This document shows positions 15,394-22,139 of a DNA stretch of 22,139 nt, piece by piece (the stretch's first letter is position 1; each line of letters opens with the position of its first letter). Location: positions 1,021,662 through 1,043,800 of the forward strand of contig NW_014577087.1 in the NCBI RefSeq assembly GCF_000485595.1, written 5' to 3'. The translations under genes and the position numbers were made by a program. Origin of the DNA: Priapulus caudatus. Its lineage: Eukaryota; Priapulida; Priapulimorpha; Priapulimorphida; Priapulidae. The notes below the pieces were generated by a model. The model was not told the DNA's origin and did no database searches. It saw nothing but the letters and a program-made list of their open reading frames with translations.

Positions 15394-18300
15394 GAGAGAG
15401 AAGAGAGAGGCGGAGAGAGAGAGAGAGGAGAGAGAGCGAGAAAGAGAGAGAGAGAGAAGAGCGAGTGAGTGCATAACCCCAGTGTGCATGAAAGATATAG
15501 AACGAGGGGTGAGAAGAGAAGAAAATCCAATGTAGAAACGCGCATTGGCTATGGCTATTGATCTCTCAATAGGTTTGCGTAAAATCGATTGTTTCTAATA
15601 CGTATAGTTGCCATTTCTTTCCAATTTTTCCTCCCTCCTAACTCCATTACTACATTATTATTAACCGCGACTTATACATCATGTAAATCATGTAGTTATA
15701 TCCGCCCTGCCATTGACATATTTGATATCGGTAAATTCTTCGATGTAAATGGACCTTTTTCATTTCTGAAGCCGCCCTTGCGAATATCATTTGTCGGCCT
15801 AGTTGGCCTTTATGACTGTTGAGAATCGCCGCTAATCCTTCATGCAATGCTCAGGTCTGACTCTCGCCTCCTTCTCCGCGTAAAACATACTGATTGAACC
15901 ATACGGTTAAGTTAGCAATCAATCCCAGAGGCACGTGAATAATTTAGCGTCTAAACATTCTATAATTGATAGACAACACGAGCAGTGCAATTACTTTAAT
16001 AGCTAGTTCATTTAGCGTTTGAGCTCGTAGCCGATTGTTGGATCAGCAATCAGGAACCTTCCAGGCGAGTTCCGGGCGTGTACGAGTATAAAGTTAAAAA
16101 ACACAGCAGTGAATTAAACTAGCGCGGGTGCCGGAATGCTAACGTCTTCTACTTATTCTTCTTCGTCGTCATCCGCATTCTCTTCCTCTTCTTCCTCCCC
16201 TTTCTTCGCCGTCTCCTCTTCTTCCGGTTCCTCCCCTCCTCCTCTTTTTCCTCTTCCTACCCTTCTCACCATCTTCATAATTTTTCCATCTTTTTCTTTT
16301 TCTTCTTCTTCTGCTTCTTCTTCTTCTTCTTCTTCTTCATTTTCTTCTTTTTCATGTTCTAGCTCTTTTTCTTCTTATTCTTCTTTCTAGTCTAGAGTGT
16401 GCTAAAAGTCCTTATTTTACATTCGTCGCGTCTGTCACAGGACTGACGACAGCTAAGCCTTCGTGAATGACTTAGCGAGTTTTGACGAGCTAGGATTGAC
16501 TTTCGGCAGATATTAGACGATCCCGCGCATTGCTATCACCACTAGACTGATTTATTATATTATTTATGATTTATTTTTATTTTGTTTGTTTTATTTATAC
16601 GTGATTGGCGCTGATTGGCTAGACGTTGTGCACACATGGCTAGCACACGTACACACACGCACGCACGCGCGCGCACAAACACACCCATGCACACAATACA
16701 CTCCCATATATATATATATATATATATATGCTCTCTTAGCTCTATAGGCAATCGTAAGGAGGAGTTCTACAGCGCCACGCTGTCACGTACAGCTAGGTTA
16801 GTGCTGCATTACTCGTCTGTTTCCGTCTCCAGGTCCTTTATCGTCGTCCCATCACCCTTTTTTATCGTCGTTTTCCTGCATACGCCCATCCTACCGTCTA
16901 CACACACATGCGAGTTTTTTTCCAAGCACTGTGGTTCGCATCCAAGGTGATATCTAGCCGAACGTAACAATCCCGTATAGGGGCGCGTATGCTACGGTAC
17001 CCAGGGTTGGGCATGCATGCACACGGCTCCGTGCACCGTGGACCTTTTCACGTGTACGCGTATAGCTCCGTAAGGGGCTCGTCTGAGTACATTGTCGTGC
17101 ACGCCATTGTCCGACGTCACGGCTATTGATCACGAAGACACGGACCGTACAAAGCATGTTGTCACGTAGCTGAACGGCTTTGAATGGATTGCTCCCACCG
17201 CCTGCCCCGCCCCAGCGACTGACGGTACTTCCGGTGGCGTTCAATTCCGCAGATGCGGTGGGAAGGAACGCGTACAGTAGTACCAGAAGTGAATAATGAA
17301 AAATATGTCATTATATTCACTCCTGGTAGTATGCTTGAGTGGTAGTGGTCGTGTGGGGCGGAGGGGAAGGGTTGTAACAAACACTTTAGGGTACGACCAC
17401 CCTGATGCTGCTGCTGTGCACTGAGCCGCCCATTCTCCAAACCCTCGGTAAACGCGTTAGACACGCGATGTCAAATGCAGGCCATTCAGAGAAATGCTGC
17501 ATAAACGCATCGGTAAGGTTATATCAGCAGATCAATGTGGTTAGAGTCAATATGTAGACATTTATATGTTACGCTGAAAATTTTCATCTTAGTTCACACT
17601 GATTTTTTTATTATGAAACCGGCCGTCGTCTATTCGGATTAAAGTTCTTCTATAGCGAATGGCAATCAATATGGCTCTCGCGTTGACGGTTGGAAACGTC
17701 TGGGACGTGAATTGTTGATTCGCTCAATAATTAATAATAAATTTGTCGTGCCTCTAGTTTTTCTTTGGCGTTTGATGGAGTTTTCTCGAATAACAGTGAG
17801 CGCCAGTGCGCAGACACAGTACGGCATTATTAATCGTAAGCTGATAACGCTTTCAAATTAAATTTCACCGCATTAATAATTAAACGTGCTAATTCGTGTT
17901 CGTTAATTATTCATGCAGTGGTGGTGCCAGCCGAGACCAGCGGCTCCGTGTTGTTCTTGTCATGCTGCTATGCGTGCGTGTCGGCGCGCGTGCGTAATTG
18001 TAGGTAGCAATAAGCTAACCAAACATCGTGTAAAAATTACTTAACCAAAAATTATTTCGCATAGAAAAATCGTTAAACGTGCGCCTTTTTTCGTACCGAT
18101 CTTGTTATCAAATATATAGGATAAGTCAAAATTTAATCTAGGATTATTAGCAAATTTTGCATGCTACACATTTATAGAGATTTAGATCGATCTAGATTTG
18201 TTCGTGTCTCGCAAATGATTTGGAGGCAGAGAGGTGTAGTCGTGAAACAAATGCTGTAGGAATACGCTATACGAATATTTAAAGAGGTTTTACATTATTA

Positions 18301-19425
18301 ACTCGCTCTGCAAATAATTAATAGCGGATTGGTCCGTTCCTCTATCATGGAATCGTGGATGTGTTTTTGATTGATTTGGCTAAAACCATGCATCATAGTT
18401 AATATGATGGATTGTGTAAGAAGTCAGAATATTAATTCTTTCTTGATGCGAAATGTCGCATTATATTCATTAACTATACTGGCTTTCAGTCGAGGACTCG
18501 CCAATACAGACAAATCTGCGGGTAACACATAAGTAGAATCGTATTGACTGTATAGAGGCCTCGTATAACAAGTCCGTGATACCAACGAGTTATTATGACG
18601 AAAACTATTAAATGTGTAATTTCATGCCGAACGTGTCGAAATGACATTGAAGGTGTTTCCCACCGTGATACACGCATATGATGTGTTTATTATTGAATGA
18701 TTAATCGAAATTAGATTAGAGCGGAATTCGTATTTCATTTTTGTTAAAAGAGTGCCGCATTTATAAATTATAAATAAATATCTACCATAATAAATTTCGA
18801 CAAAAAAAATCACGCCACTGGCAAAGTACCGCTATTTACCTCGTGAGCTATACCGCAGTAACTCGCACCGATAGCCACTCTCAATGTCCTGTAGACACGC
18901 AAAGTTATCAAGTGTATTTACCTTCGGATAACGCATATTTAGATTAGCTAACCGCGCCTAGATGTTTAAAAGGTTAAAACATGTACGGGAGAGAGAGAGG
19001 GGGGGGGGATGGGGTGATAGTCGCCAAAATAAATCACTCGAATGTATCTCATATAGCAGTAGCCGATAGATCGAGGGCGTTACACGCGCGGCCTGTACGG
19101 ATGGTTATCGGTACGTGTACGTATACGCGGACGTACGGATATTACAATATATGCGCACAATAAATCCGTGTTAAATTGGACCCGAATGAGCGAGATGTTA
19201 AGCAAAACCTTGTAGCGACGAGGATGGGATTCGAACCCACGCGGGCAGAGCCCAATGGATTAGCAGTCCATCGCCTTAACCACTCGGCCACCTCGTCCTC
19301 TATCTGCAAATGTGCTCGCGGCGACTGGTGCTTCTAATCGAAGCCAATTACAATAAGCGAACGTGACATGTATCTACGTAATCTAGGATATAAATATCGC
19401 CGATATATCGCCGTGATTTTCCAAC

Positions 19426-19476
<51 letters not shown>

Positions 19477-19517
19477 GCAGCAGCAGCAGCAACTGCAACA
19501 CGACCACTACCACCACC

Positions 19518-19573
<56 letters not shown>

Positions 19574-20799
19574 CCGAGAGCCGATAAAATAGAAGTAAGA
19601 ATCGAGGAGGTGACATCGACTCGATGAGATATCATTCACGCAATGCGAAATACTGAATCGCGACATTTCCCCCTCTTTGCCGTTGCAGACCAAAGTTCTT
19701 CAAGGATCCTGTCATGCGTGACGAGAGTGAGAGGATGGTGATGGTGTGCGCTATCACCGGCAAGCCAGAGCCCAAGGTGACGTGGCTGCACGGGGAGCAC
19801 GAGGTGAAGAAGGACAAGAAGGTCAAGATCGACAAGGACAAGGAAAAGGACAAGGAAAAGGGAGAGACCTACTGGGAGCACACACTCGTGATCATGGTAA
19901 GTACGCGCAAATGTAAGCAGTCCAGTTCTACATACCCCTAGCTGACCGGTCTGTACAGGGAAACCTTTATATAACGGCCACTTTCAGGAACCGACAGAAG
20001 GGTACCTCATAGACACGTGTCCGCTCTGTAGGAGTGGTTTCACTGTGTGACTGCAGTCAAGGAAACGCCAAAACGTCATTTGTAGACATGTGTTCGTTCT
20101 ATGTAATGGATAATGAACCCGGGTTGAACTGCATATTAACATGCGTTCTGCCGCCCCTGTGATTTACGTACGTTGCATATGTACGTAGTGAATGCCAACC
20201 AGTACAGCTTAACATGTGCCAAGATAGAATTATAGATGTGTGGGGGATTCACCTGCCGGATGCTGGCGTCCCAACACGTTAGAGATCATAGACACCATGT
20301 AGATTGAGAGGTTAAAATGCAACAATAAGGATGGTGGCTGGTGGAAGATGTTGGGCAGTAGAAACGATGGCTCACGTGGGTGATCGCACGTACGTACGTT
20401 CTGAGCAGTGATACTCGTGGTGTGAGAATTCCGCGTGTTCTATTACATCGCTGTTGCTATTGTCTCTCCCGTAGGAACCAAAGAAGGAGAATGCCGGCAA
20501 ATACAAGTGCGTGGCGAAGAACGAGCTGGGAGAGCTGACAGCCAACTTCACTCTGAGCATTGGCGGTAGGTGACACCACTGTCGTTGGGGGAGGGGGGTA
20601 TGTGGCGAATACTACACTTCATATGCGTTTGATTCGAATTGATTAATTGGTTGTTCATCGATGATGCTGTGTGATATGTGCACGTGTGTGATGTACGCAC
20701 ACACTTGTTTTGGCAGCGCCTGACGGGTCCGGTGACATCACCCCAGAGTTCGTCGGCAAGCCAGAGATCGTTCAGGGAGACAAGAAGATTACGCTGCAG
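13338..20799 (+). CDS. Twitchin/projectin-like muscle Ig protein, 5' part (continues beyond the exons seen)
   Basis: The spliced exons encode a short leader followed by an I-set immunoglobulin domain: PKFFKDPVMRDESERMVMVC (B-strand Cys), PKVTWLHGEHE (core Trp), then ENAGKYKCVAKNELGELTAN (F-strand Tyr-x-Cys). A linker follows and the start of a second Ig domain, ITPEFVGKPEIVQGDKKI. The opening of Ig2 closely resembles the PSFVGKPRI start of Ig2 in nematode twitchin (UNC-22). Twitchins are giant sarcomeric Ig/FnIII kinases bound to thick filaments. Two alternative first coding exons (13338 and 14913) share phase 2 and join the same acceptor. Only the N-terminus is in the window; no kinase or FnIII exon is visible, so another muscle I-set protein (for example an unc-89 type) is possible. 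The second Ig domain is unfinished. Confidence 0.75.
13493..13590. repeat. AT-rich tetranucleotide and dinucleotide repeats
   Basis: (AAAT)n at about 13493-13518 runs directly into (TTTA)n, forming a palindrome, then (AT)n tracts to about 13590. Intronic in isoform A. Confidence 0.9.
14080..14170. repeat. (GT)n microsatellite
   Basis: About 75 bases of nearly pure GT, flanked by GCGCGC runs. It gives Val/Cys-rich open frames that are artefacts of the repeat. Confidence 0.97.
14820..14828 (+). promoter_or_regulatory. TATA box of first exon B
   Basis: TATAAAAGG, 93 bases before the MSDKS start codon. A TCATCCT initiator-like sequence lies about 33 bases downstream (A at 14854), a normal TATA to start spacing. 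The segment from here to the donor is almost unchanged in the second copy (21902-21910). Confidence 0.75.
14913..14929 (+). CDS. Twitchin-like alternative first coding exon B (MSDKS-)
   Basis: ATG TCG GAC AAA TCG GC then donor GC|GTAAGTAC. It ends in phase 2 like exon A, and joining to 19689 gives MSDKSAPKFFKDP. An acceptor-like TTCTTCTCCAG lies just upstream of the ATG (ends 14900), so the 5' UTR could alternatively be spliced. Conserved identically in the second copy. Confidence 0.7.
15349..15465. repeat. (GA)n microsatellite
   Basis: About 40 bases of pure GA followed by imperfect purine repeats. Intronic. Confidence 0.95.
16136..16390. repeat. (TTC)n-rich polypyrimidine tract
   Basis: About 250 bases consisting almost only of TTC, TCC and CTT units on the plus strand. 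A long polypurine/polypyrimidine tract of this type can form triplex DNA. Intronic. Confidence 0.9.
17283..17326. repeat. Short palindromic element C
   Basis: CCAGAAGTGAATAATGA pairs with inverted TCATTATATTCACTCCTGG around a short loop. Ends and core resemble elements A and B (CAGGRGT...ATAATGACA). Confidence 0.55.
19204..19207 (-). terminator. RNA polymerase III terminator
   Basis: TTTT on the minus strand, 8 bases after the 3' end of tRNA-Ser(GCT). This is the normal pol III stop signal. Confidence 0.75.
19216..19297 (-). tRNA. tRNA-Ser(GCT)
   Basis: An 82-nt class II tRNA. The acceptor stem GACGAGG/CCTCGTC pairs fully with discriminator G. Box A is TGGCCGAGTGG and box B GGTTCGAATCC. Anticodon GCT is the complement of 19262-19264, in the stem-loop GGACTGCTAATCC. 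The long variable arm GGGC-TCT-GCCC is the serine identity element. It is essentially the animal consensus tRNA-Ser(GCT), intronless, with no sign of decay. It lies antisense in the twitchin-like intron, about 390 bases before the Ig exon. Confidence 0.97.
19425..19575. repeat. Compound (CAA)n(CAG)n(ACC)n(CAA)n repeat
   Basis: About 150 bases of CAA-type triplets, interrupted by short CAG and ACC runs. It ends about 110 bases before the acceptor of the Ig1 exon and is intronic. Confidence 0.95.
19689..19896 (+). CDS. Twitchin-like exon: first half of Ig1
   Basis: The acceptor TTGCCGTTGCAG and donor ATCATG|GTAAGTACG bound 208 nt, phase 2 to 0. It encodes PKFFKDPVMRDESERMVMVC, ITGKPEPKVTWLHGEHEV, a Lys/Asp/Glu-rich stretch of about 21 residues, and ETYWEHTLVIM. 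The Cys and Trp of the Ig core are in place. The charged stretch lies where C' to E strands normally are and is longer than usual. Confidence 0.9.
20475..20565 (+). CDS. Twitchin-like exon: second half of Ig1
   Basis: 91 nt from acceptor TCTCTCCCGTAG to donor GGCG|GTAGGT, phase 0 to 1. It encodes EPKKENAGKYKCVAKNELGE and LTANFTLSIG. It has the E-x-A-G-x-Y-x-C F-strand motif and the G-strand of an I-set domain. Confidence 0.9.
20717..20799 (+). CDS. Twitchin-like exon: linker and start of Ig2
   Basis: 83 nt from acceptor TGTTTTGGCAG to donor CTGCAG|GTAACGG, phase 1 to 0. It encodes (A)PDGSGDITPEFVGKPEIV and QGDKKITLQ. PxFVGKPxI is the A strand of a second I-set domain; the B-strand Cys is expected in the next exon, which is not found in the window. 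Confidence 0.85.
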
Positions 20800-20806
20800 G
20801 TAACGG

Positions 20807-20811
<5 letters not shown>

Positions 20812-20860
<49 letters not shown>

Positions 20861-20942
20861 AAGAGGGAGAGAGAAGGAGAGAGAGAGGGGGAGAGCGAGC
20901 GAGAGGCAGAGAGATAGAGAGAGGGAGAGAGAGCGAGAGAGT
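20812..20942. repeat. (GA)n microsatellite
   Basis: About 130 bases of GA-rich sequence starting only 12 bases after a splice donor. Confidence 0.95.
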
Positions 20943-21234
20943 CGTTCTTATACGTTCAAACTGGAGCCGGGCAGGCTGACAGCACGTGTGCATGGTAAAA
21001 TCTGTGATCTACATGCTTCACTTCGCTCACAGCATCACGCCACAATTCCCAGCTATGCTAATGTATGGGCAAATGGCGCTGCGACGTAGGTCGCCGTTGA
21101 CTGCCAAGATAATATTTTTCGGCCGTTCTTATACGTTCAAACTGGAGCCGGGCAGGCTGACAGCACGTGTGCATGGTAAAATCTGATCTACATATACTTC
21201 ACTTCGCTCGCAGCATCGCGCCACGATTCCGAAA
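20943..21234. repeat. Tandem duplication, about 182-bp period
   Basis: 20943-21052 and 21125-21234 match closely, from CGTTCTTATACGTTCAAACT through the AGCATCRCGCCACRATTCC end, with few substitutions and small indels. The sequence between copies is unique. Confidence 0.85.
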
Positions 21235-21529
21235 AAATTCGCGCCACGCTAAGCTGCTTATCGTGGGTTTCCTTCATCGTCGCTTCGTGATTACGGCCTA
21301 TCCCTTTGCGATATTATCATCGGCGACGCGGGCGCTTGTTTACATTTGTGCGCACATCCTGTATTCTAAAAATTCCTACACAGGTGTTGGCTCATTACAT
21401 ACTTTACCAATGAACATTTTTTTAATTAACTACTACTACATATTAACGGAGCCCTGTTACACGAGTACGAGTACGTATAGCTCTAGTACTATAGCCCTTC
21501 GCTCCTTCCTCCTGCGACGGCTAGAGACT
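21235..21529. other. Non-coding stretch before the second promoter copy
   Basis: No exon recognised. A search by eye for the missing Cys-containing part of Ig2 found nothing. Confidence 0.4.
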
Positions 21530-21901
21530 GTATATATATATATAGGCAAAATGTCTTCTATTATACTAAAATATTATATATACTCATCTATATTTCAAGT
21601 AAAATGTATTGATTAATAAGTTTTTGGGTGGTATAATGGCTCACACACACACGGCGCCAGTCCAATCACGACCAAATGACCTCATTTCATCTTACGGCAT
21701 GGTTGATAGTAAGTGTGTGGGGGTGTGGGGGGCGGTTGCTTCGACCACCCCTCCGTCTTGCAGCAGTGGTCTGTCCCGCGCGTATTTACACGCCAGGTAT
21801 ATCTAACAAACAAGCCGCCTTCGACGTTCGTACGACTTTTTCTGTTTGAACTCGTCGGTCCATAGTCCCCGCGTCTCCGCGGTGTACGCCTACTATGCCG
21901 C

Positions 21902-21910
21902 TATAAAAGG
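21902..21910 (+). promoter_or_regulatory. TATA box of second MSDKS first exon
   Basis: TATAAAAGG, 94 bases before the duplicated start codon, with the same initiator-like TCATCC downstream as copy 1. Confidence 0.7.
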
Positions 21911-21995
21911 CCTAGCCTTCCTGACCGAAGGTCTCATCCCTGCGTCCTGCGGCCAGACCTAACTGATCTTGGTTCTTCTCCAGTAAACAGCCATC

Positions 21996-22012
21996 ATGTC
22001 GGACAAATCGGC
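21996..22012 (+). CDS. Second copy of MSDKS first coding exon
   Basis: ATG TCG GAC AAA TCG GC with donor GC|GTAAGTAC, identical to 14913-14929. It needs an acceptor that supplies the third base of Ala. The next exon of this gene after 20799 should start in phase 0, so this exon would be out of frame with it. It more likely starts a separate gene copy. Confidence 0.6.
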
Positions 22013-22139
22013 GTAAGTACACCGATTTCTACGTATAGCTATATATAGTTATATATATCCATGCAGTTTGCGTAGTCAAAACATTGAGCCGTGCTGTCGT
22101 ATTTAATATACGTTACTGTATTTATATTGTTTTAATGTA

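Larger units (their letters stand above)
15063..19203 (+). other. Large intron of the twitchin-like gene
   Basis: No coding exon found. It carries a (GA)n tract (15349-15465), a TTC/TCC pyrimidine-rich tract (16136-16390), CA- and AT-rich repeats (16640-16730) and a short palindromic element at 17283-17326. Long open frames in these repeats are low-complexity artefacts. Confidence 0.6.
21530..22139 (+). repeat. Promoter/first-exon segment, copy 2 (cut by window end)
   Basis: Near-identical to 14440-15062 over its whole length, same orientation. Differences are scattered single-base changes and short indels, such as GGGCTGG to GGGTGG. From the TATA box to the donor there is only one substitution and one inserted C. 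Confidence 0.95.

Noticed and set aside
15210-15545. Arg/Glu-rich and Leu/Ser-rich open frames
   Set aside because: Artefacts of the (GA)n repeat; the same holds for 20710-20993 beyond the real exon at 20717-20799.
16136-16390. Ser-rich 84-codon frame
   Set aside because: Translation of the TTC/TCC polypyrimidine tract.
19334-19693. Open frames of poly-Leu, poly-Val, poly-Asn and poly-Thr
   Set aside because: All come from the CAA/CAG/ACC triplet repeat in an intron.
21167-21616. 149-codon plus-strand frame
   Set aside because: It spans part of the 182-bp tandem duplication, an AT repeat and the start of promoter copy 2, and lacks any recognisable domain.

Overview
This is genomic DNA from an invertebrate animal, most likely a marine bilaterian. 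It has small coding exons with GT-AG introns, dense microsatellites, a tRNA-derived SINE, several non-autonomous DNA transposons, a class II nuclear tRNA gene, and two genes of animal cilia and muscle. The exact phylum cannot be read from the sequence.

Left half (1455-9979, minus strand): a complete gene for the centriolar distal appendage protein CEP83 (CCDC41). I rebuilt 15 coding exons. Every junction has GT-AG sites and matching phase, and the spliced CDS is 2211 nt, giving 736 residues. It aligns with vertebrate CEP83 (about 700 aa) from the N-terminal region to the C-terminal residues. Its introns hold a hAT-type MITE, a tRNA-derived SINE, an unusual Mutator-like foldback element and a short palindromic element.

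Middle (10000-13300): intergenic DNA with a second copy of the Mutator-like foldback element, old LINE-like 3' ends and AT- or GA-rich microsatellites.

Right half (13338-20799, plus strand): the 5' part of a muscle giant-protein gene of the twitchin/projectin (UNC-22) type. Two alternative first coding exons (MGDQPDA- and MSDKS-) both end in phase 2. Both join correctly to an exon that starts an I-set immunoglobulin domain. Two more exons finish Ig1 and open Ig2, and the gene continues past the window. A tRNA-Ser(GCT) gene lies antisense in the large intron.

The most notable structure is at the right edge (21530-22139). The TATA promoter and MSDKS first exon (14440-15062) occur a second time, nearly identical, about 7.1 kb downstream and after the first Ig exons. 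The second copy has the wrong phase to join the exon expected next in Ig2. This points to a tandem gene duplication or an unresolved haplotype/assembly duplication, not an internal promoter of the same gene.
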